Source: Paraflavitalea sp966211765 (lineage in GTDB: Bacteria > Bacteroidota > Bacteroidia > Chitinophagales > Chitinophagaceae). From it: a stretch of DNA of 64,000 nucleotides. The notes below the pieces were generated by a model. It was not told the origin of the DNA. It saw only the letters and a program-made list of their open reading frames with translations, and did no database searches. This document shows positions 25,839 to 33,673 of this stretch, one piece after another. The translations under genes and the position numbers were made by a program. The DNA lies in contig CBIHOV010000020.1 in assembly GCA_966211765.1 (NCBI GenBank), forward strand, positions 1-64,000. Direction: 5' to 3'. Each line of letters opens with the position of its first letter. Positions within the stretch are counted from its first letter, which is position 1.

Positions 25839-27758
25839 ATGGGCATAAAGCGCTTCTGTACCATATTGTCATTCCTCTTTGCTCCGGTTTTGATCATGGC
25901 CCAGCAATATGATCCTGCCAAAGTGAGCAGAAAGGCGGCAGAACTGTATGAAAGAGCGATCAGAAAAGCCCAGGAAGATGATTTCAAAGGAGGCATTCTC
26001 CTGCTGAAAGATGCGGTTAAACTGGATCCCCGGTTCCTCGATGCCTACCTGTCTATTGCTGGTATGTATGGAGAAATGAAAGATTACCAGGGCGCCATCG
26101 AAAACTATGAGAAAGCCAAAGCCATCGATGCAACCTATTTCAAAGATTATAACCTCCCCTTCTCCATCAACCTGGCTGGCAAAGGCGAATTCAGCAAAGC
26201 CCTGGAAGCCGTCAAAGAATTCCTGACCATCACCAACCTCAATGAAAAAAGCCGGCAAGCCGGCGAATTTCGCCAGAAAAGCTACCAGTTTGCAATAGAA
26301 TACAGCAAACAAAAAGCCCTGACTGATTACAAGTTTGAGCCACAGAATATGGGCGACAGCATTAATTCGGTGGTTTCTGAATATTACCCGGCCCTTACAA
26401 TTGATGGTAATGAACTGATCATTACGCGCCGGATAAAAAATTATAATGAAGATTTCTTTGGCTCTACCCGTGTTGATGGCAAGTGGTCGAAAGCCCGGCC
26501 ACTGGAGGGCGATATCAACACCGATGCCAATGAAGGTGCGCAAAGCATTTCACAGGATGGACAATGGCTCATTTTTACGGGTTGCAATTTCCGCGACGGA
26601 TTTGGCAGTTGTGATCTGTACATATCCTACCTCACCATGGATGGATGGAGCGCACCGGTAAACCTGGGCAACAAGGTAAACAGCGATGGATGGGATTCAG
26701 CCCCCACCTTATCTCCTGACAAGCGCGACCTGTACTTTGCCAGCAAACGCAATGACGGTTATGGAGGCAGTGATATTTACGTAAGTCATTACCTGCCCAA
26801 TGGCCAATGGACGGAAGCGGAGAACCTGGGCCCCGAAGTAAATACCGCCGGCGATGAAAGCTGCCCTTTTATTCATGCCGACAACCAAACACTGTATTTC
26901 ACCTCCAATGGCCACCTGGGATATGGAGGCGATGATTTGTTCATGATCAAGAAGGGACCCAGGAATACCTGGGGCAAAGCCGTCAACCTGGGCTATCCCA
27001 TCAACACCATTGAAAACGAAGGTAGCCTGATCATAGCAGCTGATGGTAAAACCGCATATTATGCCAGTGACCGCAGCGATAGCAAGGGCGGGCTCGATAT
27101 TTATACCTTTGAATTGCGCAATGATATACGCCCGGCCCGCACACTCTGGGTAAAAGGAAAAGTTTTCGACAAAAAGACCACCAAAGGTCTTCCCAGTGCT
27201 ATTGAGTTGACCGATCTGGCTACACAGGAAGTATTGAGCAAGGTACAAACCGATGAAACCGGCAACTACCTCGTTACCTTACCCATCGGCAAAGATTATG
27301 CGTTCAACGTAAACCGTAAGGGGTATTTATTCTTTTCCGACAATTTCTCTTTGAGCCAGAAAGCTCCTGATTCCACCTATCATATAGATATTCCCCTGCA
27401 GCCTTTGGAAGCCAATGCATCTGTGGTACTGAAGAATATTTTCTTTGATTCCAAACAGTTTGACCTGAAACCTGAATCTACTTCGGAGCTGGATAAACTC
27501 TTCCTTTTGTTGCGCGACAATCCTACGATCAAGATACAGATCAGCGGTCACACCGATAATGTGGGCAAGCCGGAAGACAACCTGGTATTATCCAACAACC
27601 GGGCACAGAGCGTTGTTAAATACCTGGTGGGCAAAGGTATCAACCCACAGCGCCTTACATTTAAAGGCTTTGGCGCCACCGTGCCTGTAGCCGATAATGC
27701 TACCGAAGAAGGCCGTGCGCAAAACAGGCGTACGGAAATGAAAGTGATGAGCCATTAA
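25839..27758 (+). CDS. PorE-like OmpA-family protein (TPR, beta-propeller, carboxypeptidase-like and OmpA domains)
   Basis: 639 residues. Signal peptide (ending IMAQ, about residue 21); TPR repeats about 30-115; WD40/PD40-like propeller about 190-425 (blades such as WLIFTGCNFRDGFGSCDLY and LYFASKRNDGYGGSDIY); carboxypeptidase-like domain about 430-510; OmpA C-terminal domain about 530-639 (FFDSKQFDLKPES, SGHTDNVG, LSNNRAQSV). This order is that of PorE, the peptidoglycan-binding partner of type IX secretion, but many Bacteroidota have several proteins of this build, so the role is likely, not proven. It stands alone between queE and dprA. Confidence 0.85.
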   Translation: MGIKRFCTILSFLFAPVLIMAQQYDPAKVSRKAAELYERAIRKAQEDDFKGGILLLKDAVKLDPRFLDAYLSIAGMYGEMKDYQGAIENYEKAKAIDATYFKDYNLPFSINLAGKGEFSKALEAVKEFLTITNLNEKSRQAGEFRQKSYQFAIEYSKQKALTDYKFEPQNMGDSINSVVSEYYPALTIDGNELIITRRIKNYNEDFFGSTRVDGKWSKARPLEGDINTDANEGAQSISQDGQWLIFTGCNFRDGFGSCDLYISYLTMDGWSAPVNLGNKVNSDGWDSAPTLSPDKRDLYFASKRNDGYGGSDIYVSHYLPNGQWTEAENLGPEVNTAGDESCPFIHADNQTLYFTSNGHLGYGGDDLFMIKKGPRNTWGKAVNLGYPINTIENEGSLIIAADGKTAYYASDRSDSKGGLDIYTFELRNDIRPARTLWVKGKVFDKKTTKGLPSAIELTDLATQEVLSKVQTDETGNYLVTLPIGKDYAFNVNRKGYLFFSDNFSLSQKAPDSTYHIDIPLQPLEANASVVLKNIFFDSKQFDLKPESTSELDKLFLLLRDNPTIKIQISGHTDNVGKPEDNLVLSNNRAQSVVKYLVGKGINPQRLTFKGFGATVPVADNATEEGRAQNRRTEMKVMSH

Positions 27759-27828
27759 TCACCCATTATCGTTAAAAACAGCTTTTATATAATAAAATAT
27801 TGCATATATTCATAGCTGCGTTCATGCT

Positions 27829-28932
27829 ATGAAAAACGACTTGTTATACCAGCTTGCCCTGGGCCTTGTGCCCCATATCGGCCTCGTACATGCTAAAACC
27901 CTCGCGGAGCATTTTGGCACGGCTGCCGCCATCTTTAAAGCACGCCCTTCCCAATTGGAAAAGATAGAAGGCATTGGTACTGTAAGAGCTGCTGCCATTC
28001 ACCAGTTCAAAGGATTTGAAGAAGCCGAAAAGGAAATTGCTTTCATTGAAAAATACAAGATCCGTCCGCTCTTCCTTAGCGACCCCGATTATCCCCAACG
28101 CTTACTGCATTGTTATGATGCCCCCACCCTGCTTTTCTACCGGGGTGAGGCCAACCTCAACGCAGCCCGTGTAATAGCCATTATCGGCACCCGCAGCAAC
28201 ACCGATTATGGCAAGTACATCACAGAAAAGCTCGTAAGGGAACTCACCGAAAAGGAGGTACTTATTGTAAGTGGCCTGGCTTTCGGCATTGATGCCCTTG
28301 CACACAAAGCCGCCATCAGGAATAAACTGCCTACTGTTGGTGTGTTGGGCCATGGTCTCGATACCATCTATCCTTCCCTGCACACCCAACTGGCCAGGGA
28401 CATGATCAAACAGGGAGGCGGCTTGTTGACCGAATTCAGCAGCAATACCAAGCCCGATAAGCACAACTTTCCGGCCCGCAACCGCATTGTAGCGGGTATG
28501 AGTGACGCTACTATTGTTGTTGAGACGGGCATTAAAGGAGGCAGCATGATCACAGCCGAACTGGCCAACAGTTATAACAAAGATGTATTTGCATGGCCCG
28601 GTAAGGTTACCGACCCAAAAAGCGCCGGCTGCAATTACCTTATCAGGAGCAATAAGGCCATGCTGCTCACCGATACACAGGAACTTGTTGACCTGATGGG
28701 ATGGGCCGACATACATCGAAAGGCCCCTGCACAGCAAGACCTGTTTTTGGAATTGGGCGCCGATGAACAAAAACTGGCGCATATAATAGCCCAAAATGAA
28801 ACTGTGCATATTGATGAGCTCAATATGCACAGTGGTCTCAGCAGCAGTACCATCGCCGCCGCTATCCTCAATATGGAATTACAGGGCCTGGTTCAATGCC
28901 TGCCGGGAAAGAGATATAAGCTGAGCAGGTGA
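27829..28932 (+). CDS. dprA: DNA-processing protein DprA
   Basis: 367 residues, full length. An N-terminal helix-hairpin-helix region (about 20-65, with IEGIGTVRAAAI), then the Rossmann-like core (IIGTRSNTDYGKYIT, VSGLAFGIDALAHKAA, FPARNRIVAGMSDATIVVET, GSMITAELA) and a C-terminal winged helix (about 300-367). DprA loads RecA on incoming single-stranded DNA during transformation. It lies 70 bp after the PorE-like gene and 4 kb from the helix-hairpin-helix barrel gene, though on the other strand. It converges with the collagen-like lipoprotein gene. Confidence 0.96.
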   Translation: MKNDLLYQLALGLVPHIGLVHAKTLAEHFGTAAAIFKARPSQLEKIEGIGTVRAAAIHQFKGFEEAEKEIAFIEKYKIRPLFLSDPDYPQRLLHCYDAPTLLFYRGEANLNAARVIAIIGTRSNTDYGKYITEKLVRELTEKEVLIVSGLAFGIDALAHKAAIRNKLPTVGVLGHGLDTIYPSLHTQLARDMIKQGGGLLTEFSSNTKPDKHNFPARNRIVAGMSDATIVVETGIKGGSMITAELANSYNKDVFAWPGKVTDPKSAGCNYLIRSNKAMLLTDTQELVDLMGWADIHRKAPAQQDLFLELGADEQKLAHIIAQNETVHIDELNMHSGLSSSTIAAAILNMELQGLVQCLPGKRYKLSR

Positions 28933-28944
28933 GTGGAGAATTGC

Positions 28945-29469
28945 TTATTCCGCAATACCATAATACTTACATACCGCATGGTAGTCATTCACATCAACCG
29001 GCAAGGTAGAAACGCCACTCATCTGCCTGCCACCAGCAATTACAACGGAAGCCGGAGCTATAATGATCTTTATTTTTCTAAAGGTTAATGGCGTTGTATA
29101 AGCAGTACCATCTGCTTTAATAGCCCTTAGACCAAAGGAATATGCACTGACAGGTGCAGTAGCAGACTGATAGGTGAAGTAACGTGTTTCATAAGCGCCA
29201 CCAGAACCGGAACCAGGAATGGGATACCAGGCTGTAGTAGCTTCAGGAACCGGATTGTAATAAGCCAATACAAGGCTGGAATCCATCCTGCCCTGTGAAA
29301 TATTGTTTAAAAGCAGATTCACAGCACTGGTAAAAGTAGTCTGACCGAAATTATACACGGTTATATCAGCATTGCCCGTAGGGCCCTGCGGGCCGGTATC
29401 GCCTTTCTTACAGGCAGCAACAGAGGTTAAAGCAATAAGCACAACAGAGAAGATCGTTGATTGTTTCAT
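28945..29469 (-). CDS. Lipoprotein with a short collagen-like segment
   Basis: 174 residues from the ATG at 29467-29469, chosen because it gives a clean lipoprotein signal ending VAAC (Cys 20); a longer open frame reaches 29514 but adds a non-signal extension. Right after the Cys comes KKGDTGPQGPTG, a short Gly-X-Y run, then a beta-rich domain of unknown type with a conserved-looking RYFTY and a C-terminal DVNDYHAVCKYYGI. Such short collagen-like lipoproteins are common in Bacteroidota; no function is known. It is convergent with dprA (12 bp apart). Confidence 0.75.
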   Translation of the reverse strand: MKQSTIFSVVLIALTSVAACKKGDTGPQGPTGNADITVYNFGQTTFTSAVNLLLNNISQGRMDSSLVLAYYNPVPEATTAWYPIPGSGSGGAYETRYFTYQSATAPVSAYSFGLRAIKADGTAYTTPLTFRKIKIIIAPASVVIAGGRQMSGVSTLPVDVNDYHAVCKYYGIAE

Positions 29470-29725
29470 GTTAAGCATTTTGAGTGATGATGAGAGGATG
29501 CAAAAGTTCATCACAAAAAGTTCCTGTACAATACCACTTATGTGTGATTATGATAGCATGCGCGTATAAGAACATGCTTCAGCCTACTCTTTATGGGGTA
29601 TACCTATAGGCCATATAAATACCATTCAATATTTCCAATTCTGCCATTAACATTTTACTAACTTTTTACCGGAAATAGCTCAAACCCTTTGTGAGTAAGG
29701 CTTTAACTGTCTTTTAAAAAAATCT

Positions 29726-29758
29726 TTTGGAGCATATTGAACTGTTACCCTACCTTTG
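29726..29758 (+). promoter_or_regulatory. Consensus Bacteroidota promoter of guaB
   Basis: -33 TTTG (29726-29729), 21-bp spacer, -7 TACCTTTG (29751-29758), both exact. The -7 box ends 3 nt before the ATG, so the mRNA should be leaderless or nearly so. Confidence 0.75.
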
Positions 29759-29761
29759 CAC

Positions 29762-31258
29762 ATGGCAACAAGAAATACCGCACTCCGGACAAATTCCCCC
29801 AGTTCAAATAAGTTTTTTGGTGAAGGTTTAACGTTCGATGACGTTTTACTGGTTCCTGGCTATTCGCAAGTATTGCCCCGCGAAGTAGATATCCGCACCA
29901 AACTTACCAAAGACATTACACTGAATGTTCCCATGCTTTCTTCTGCTATGGACACCGTAACAGAAGCCAACCTCGCCATTGCCCTGGCACGTGAAGGCGG
30001 CCTCGGTATCCTGCACAAAAACATGAGTATTGAAAAGCAGGCAGAGCAGGTACGCAAGGTAAAACGCAGTGAGAGCGGGCTGATACTGGACCCCATTACT
30101 TTACATGAAGATGCTACTATCGGCGATGCACTGCGCCTGATGAAAGAAAATAAGATCGGCGGCATTCCCATTGTGAACAATGGAAAAAAGCTGGTAGGCA
30201 TTCTTACCAACCGTGATCTGCGCTTCGAAACAGCCCACGCACGCAAGGTAAGTGAAGTGATGACCAGGGAACTGATCACTGCACCGGAAGGAACTGATAT
30301 GAAGAAGGCTGGCTCTATTCTTCGCCAGCAAAAGATTGAAAAATTACCGGTCATCCGCAAAGATGGCACCCTGATCGGCCTGATCACCTACCGCGATATT
30401 ATGCAACTGCAAAGCTATCCCAATGCAGTAAAGGACTCCTATGGCCGTCTATTGACCGGCGCTGCCTTAGGCATTACCCGCGACCTGCTCGACAGAGCAT
30501 CCGCTCTTCAACAGATCGGGGTAGATATTGTGTGTCTCGATAGCGCACACGGTCACAGCAAAGGTGTTATCGAAGCATTGAAAGCCGTTAAAAAGAATTT
30601 CAAAAAACTACAGGTAATAGCCGGCAATATCGGCACCGCTGCTGGCGCCAAAGCATTGGCCGAAGCAGGTGCAGATGCCGTAAAAGTCGGTATCGGGCCG
30701 GGTTCTATTTGTACTACCCGTATTGTTGCCGGATCGGGCATGCCGCAGATCACCGCCATTATGGAAGCTGCCTCTGTATTGCAGAAGAAAGGCATTCCCC
30801 TCATTGCAGATGGAGGTATCCGTTACACGGGCGATATGGTAAAGGCCTTAGCGGCTGGCGCCAACCTGGTGATGATGGGCAGTGTATTTGCCGGCACAGA
30901 AGAAAGCCCCGGTGAAACCATTATTTACGAAGGAAGGAAGTTCAAGCAATACCGTGGTATGGGTTCCATAGGCGCCATGAGCCAGGGCAGCGGCGATCGT
31001 TATTTCCAGGATGTGGAAGATGATGTAAAGAAATTTGTACCGGAAGGTATTGAAGGCCGGGTAGCATTTAAAGGCAATTTAAGTGAGATCGTTTATCAAT
31101 ATGTTGGCGGCCTTCGCTCCGGTATGGGCTATTGTGGCGCCAAGGATATCAAAGCATTGCAACAGGCACAATTTGTACGCATTACCAATGCAGGTATGAA
31201 AGAAAGCCATGCCCACGACATTGAAATTACACGCGAAGCACCCAATTACAGCAGGTAA
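29762..31258 (+). CDS. guaB: Inosine-5'-monophosphate dehydrogenase
   Basis: 498 residues. Oxidises IMP to XMP, the committing step to GMP. The TIM-barrel core (FFGEGLTFDDVLLVPGYSQ, NVPMLSSAMDTVTEA) is interrupted by two CBS domains (about 100-215). The active-site loop GIGPGSICTTR holds the catalytic Cys, and the flap region GSGDRYFQD and the C-terminal GGLRSGMGYCGA are intact. The ATG at 29762 is chosen because the promoter box covers the TTG upstream. A long inverted repeat follows the stop codon. Confidence 0.98.
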   Translation: MATRNTALRTNSPSSNKFFGEGLTFDDVLLVPGYSQVLPREVDIRTKLTKDITLNVPMLSSAMDTVTEANLAIALAREGGLGILHKNMSIEKQAEQVRKVKRSESGLILDPITLHEDATIGDALRLMKENKIGGIPIVNNGKKLVGILTNRDLRFETAHARKVSEVMTRELITAPEGTDMKKAGSILRQQKIEKLPVIRKDGTLIGLITYRDIMQLQSYPNAVKDSYGRLLTGAALGITRDLLDRASALQQIGVDIVCLDSAHGHSKGVIEALKAVKKNFKKLQVIAGNIGTAAGAKALAEAGADAVKVGIGPGSICTTRIVAGSGMPQITAIMEAASVLQKKGIPLIADGGIRYTGDMVKALAAGANLVMMGSVFAGTEESPGETIIYEGRKFKQYRGMGSIGAMSQGSGDRYFQDVEDDVKKFVPEGIEGRVAFKGNLSEIVYQYVGGLRSGMGYCGAKDIKALQQAQFVRITNAGMKESHAHDIEITREAPNYSR

Positions 31259-31322
31259 TTGACAAGTTATGTGGTTGACAAGTTGATAAGTTCATCCCCT
31301 CTTAACTTATCAACTTGTCAAC
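31259..31322 (+). repeat. Octamer-based repeat with a perfect 19-bp inverted repeat after guaB
   Basis: The arms at 31274-31292 and 31304-31322 are perfect complements with an 11-nt loop. Each arm is made of 8-bp units (GTTGACAA, GTTGATAA). A further TTGACAAGTT starts at 31259. It can act as a guaB terminator-like hairpin, but there is no following T run and the repeated-unit make-up suggests a dispersed repeat. Confidence 0.65.
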
Positions 31323-31340
31323 TTTACTCCCTTCTTTTAT

Positions 31341-31348
31341 TATCTTTC
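31341..31348 (+). promoter_or_regulatory. -7-like box upstream of the Lnb/DUF4105 gene
   Basis: TATCTTTC differs from TAnnTTTG only in the last base and ends 15 nt before the ATG at 31364, supporting that start. Confidence 0.4.
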
Positions 31349-31363
31349 GGGAAATTACGGTCC

Positions 31364-32524
31364 ATGCCATTATCCAGGGTTGTATTACTCTTCCTTGTTA
31401 CGTTGCTCTTTTCTCGTAGCGGTTTTTCCCAAACAGACTCCTGCAACCTGCAGATCAGCCTGCTTACCTGCAGTCCGGGCGAAGAATTGTATTCCACCTT
31501 TGGCCATACCGCCATACGGGCAAAAGATGCCTCCACCGGCATGGACGTCGTATTCAACTATGGCACATTTGATGATTCTGATCCTACTAAGTTTTATTGG
31601 GATTTTACCAGGGGCCTGATGCTCTATACTGTTTCAGCTTATCCCTTTAGCGATTTTGTGGAGGAATACAACCAGGAGCATCGCGGTGTTATTGAACAGG
31701 TACTTCAACTGTCCTGTGCCGAAAAAAACAAACTATTCAACGCCCTGCGGGAGAATGTGCAGGAACAAAACCGCCACTACTATTATTATTTCCACCAGGA
31801 CAACTGTACTACGCGAGCCCGCGATATGGTGGTTAAGAATACGGAGCAGCCTGTTGTATTCAGGAATATTTTGCCTGCTAAAATACCCAGCTTTCGCAAC
31901 CTGCTGCACAACTACCTCGATAAAGGCCATCAGCCCTGGAGCAAATTTGGCATTGATATATTGCTGGGCGCCAACCTCGATAAAAAGGTAGATAACCAAA
32001 CAGCCATGTTCCTGCCGGATTATCTCATGAAAGGGTTTGACAGCGCCACTACAGGCAACAAACCGCTGGTGGGAGCCACACATACTGTTCTTACTGTAGC
32101 AACGCCTCCCAAAGAAGGCGACAGCTGGTTCACGCCCTTTGTACTGTTTGCGGCTTTATTCTTTTTTATCGCAGCCTTATCGATCCTTAAAGGCAAGTCG
32201 CCCTCAACTTTGTTACGATTCTTTGATATTACTTTTTTTCTGCTGCTGGGCTTATTGGGGATATTACTGGCCACTCTTTGGCTGATCAGGGTAGATACAG
32301 TTTGCCGCAATAACTGGAACCTTTTATGGGCATTGCCCACACACCTGCCCGTAGTATTTGTAATGAACCGTGGTAAGAAATGGGTGAAAACCTATTTCCA
32401 GGCAGTTTGTGTACTCACCGTATTATTGGGAGTTACCTGGTTTATATTACCCCAGGCATTAAACCCCGCTATTGCCCCCATCCTTGGCCTGATCCTTGTC
32501 CGGTCATGGTATCGCAGCAAATAA
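31364..32524 (+). CDS. DUF4105 / Lnb N-terminal periplasmic domain membrane protein
   Basis: 386 residues from the ATG at 31364, which gives a proper signal peptide (MPLSRVVLLFLVTLLFS, ending SGFSQ); the open frame extends back to guaB but without a signal. The periplasmic domain (about 25-250) has TCSPGEELYSTFGHTAIR, a Tyr-rich YYYYFHQDNCTTRARDMV with the His/Cys pair typical of this papain-like family. Several membrane spans follow (about 255-385). Relatives include the N-terminal part of lacto-N-biosidase chaperone-like and DUF4105 proteins; the substrate is unknown. It is followed by an alpha/beta hydrolase 26 bp downstream. Confidence 0.85.
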   Translation: MPLSRVVLLFLVTLLFSRSGFSQTDSCNLQISLLTCSPGEELYSTFGHTAIRAKDASTGMDVVFNYGTFDDSDPTKFYWDFTRGLMLYTVSAYPFSDFVEEYNQEHRGVIEQVLQLSCAEKNKLFNALRENVQEQNRHYYYYFHQDNCTTRARDMVVKNTEQPVVFRNILPAKIPSFRNLLHNYLDKGHQPWSKFGIDILLGANLDKKVDNQTAMFLPDYLMKGFDSATTGNKPLVGATHTVLTVATPPKEGDSWFTPFVLFAALFFFIAALSILKGKSPSTLLRFFDITFFLLLGLLGILLATLWLIRVDTVCRNNWNLLWALPTHLPVVFVMNRGKKWVKTYFQAVCVLTVLLGVTWFILPQALNPAIAPILGLILVRSWYRSK

Positions 32525-32541
32525 TATCGATCGCCCTTAAA

Positions 32542-32549
32542 TAGCTTTA
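32542..32549 (+). promoter_or_regulatory. -7-like box directly before the alpha/beta hydrolase start
   Basis: TAGCTTTA, one base from TAnnTTTG, ends 1 nt before the ATG at 32551. If used, the transcript would start inside or past this ATG, so the gene may instead be read from the upstream gene. Confidence 0.3.
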
Positions 32550-32550
32550 C

Positions 32551-33357
32551 ATGGCAGCAACAGAGAAGTTCATAGAAATTGATGGCCGGCCACTCTTTTA
32601 CCGGGTAACCGGAGCCGGCAAACCGGTGGTTTTGTTGCATGGCTTTGCCGAAGACGGCACCATCTGGCAGCACCAGACAGCGTCGCTCCAGGATCACTAC
32701 CGGTTGATTATTCCCGATCTGCCGGGAAGCGGCCGCTCTGGTATCAGCCAGGATATGAGTATGGAAGGGCTGGCGGCCTCAGTAAAGGAGATACTGGAGG
32801 ATGAAACCCAGGATCAGGAGCCGTTGGTAATGATTGGCCATAGTATGGGAGGTTATGTAACCCTGGCTTTTGCTGAAAAGTACCCTGAACGACTGGCAGG
32901 CATTGGCCTGCTCCACTCTACAGCCTATGCCGACAGCGAGGAAAAGAAGGCTACCCGGCAAAAAGGTATTGAATTTATGCTGCAGCACGATGCAGCCCTG
33001 TTTATTCAGCAAACAACGCCCAATATGTTCTCGGCCGCTTTTAAACAGGAAAATCCGGAAGTAGTAGCAGAAATTATCGAACGATATTCCAGCTTTTCTA
33101 CTGAGTCGCTCGTACAATATTACAAGTCCATGATGGACCGTCCAGACCGGACAAACATATTAGTAAAATCAACCTACCCTGTTTTATTCGTTGCAGGCGA
33201 GTACGATACAGCGATACCAGTGGAACATATAATGCAACAAAGTTATTTACCTTCTTTGTCATATATAAACCTGCTCAAGCATTCAGGGCATATGGGCATG
33301 TTGGAGGAACGGGACAGAACAAATGAGATACTGCTTGAATTTTGTGCTGATCGGTGA
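32551..33357 (+). CDS. Alpha/beta hydrolase
   Basis: 268 residues. The fold is clear: oxyanion-hole region VVLLHGFAEDGTIW, nucleophile elbow GHSMGGY (Ser about residue 97), acid in VAGEYDTAIP, and catalytic His in LLKHSGHMGMLE. No signal peptide, so it is cytoplasmic. Substrate unknown; the build resembles MenH/proline iminopeptidase-like small-molecule hydrolases. It follows the DUF4105 gene closely and ends with a terminator. Confidence 0.92.
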   Translation: MAATEKFIEIDGRPLFYRVTGAGKPVVLLHGFAEDGTIWQHQTASLQDHYRLIIPDLPGSGRSGISQDMSMEGLAASVKEILEDETQDQEPLVMIGHSMGGYVTLAFAEKYPERLAGIGLLHSTAYADSEEKKATRQKGIEFMLQHDAALFIQQTTPNMFSAAFKQENPEVVAEIIERYSSFSTESLVQYYKSMMDRPDRTNILVKSTYPVLFVAGEYDTAIPVEHIMQQSYLPSLSYINLLKHSGHMGMLEERDRTNEILLEFCADR

Positions 33358-33413
33358 GCTAAAGGTTTATACCAGTTTTTATAACCACAGAAAATTCAAA
33401 AACCTGATACAAT

Positions 33414-33444
33414 AGCCGCTATAACTAAAACTATAGCGGCTTTT
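33414..33444 (+). terminator. Terminator after the alpha/beta hydrolase
   Basis: Perfect 10-bp stem (33414-33423 with 33432-33441), 8-nt loop, then TTTT (33441-33444). It stands 57 bp past the stop codon. Confidence 0.85.
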
Positions 33445-33628
33445 GCATTACAAAGATGCCCGGTAAACGATTGAGTATTTGAATGATCTACCCAACTTTT
33501 TAATTTGTTTACCCGTAATATAGGAGCAACGCTGATGATCAATTTAATGTCATTCAGGACGATTGTTATGAAACAAATTCGTTAGAAATCAACTAATTAT
33601 GCTCATGCTATCGGACCTCTGAATATCT

Positions 33629-33636
33629 TATATTTG
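33629..33636 (+). promoter_or_regulatory. -7 box of the type IX cargo gene
   Basis: TATATTTG matches TAnnTTTG exactly; it lies 37 nt upstream of the ATG at 33674. Confidence 0.5.
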
Positions 33637-33673
33637 AAACCAGGAGCGCTTTAGCAACAGATTAGTCCAAAAA

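Larger units (their letters stand above)
33358..33673 (+). other. Intergenic region before the type IX cargo gene
   Basis: 316 bp. It contains the hydrolase terminator and a TATATTTG -7 box (33629-33636) for the next gene; nothing else is evident. Confidence 0.6.
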
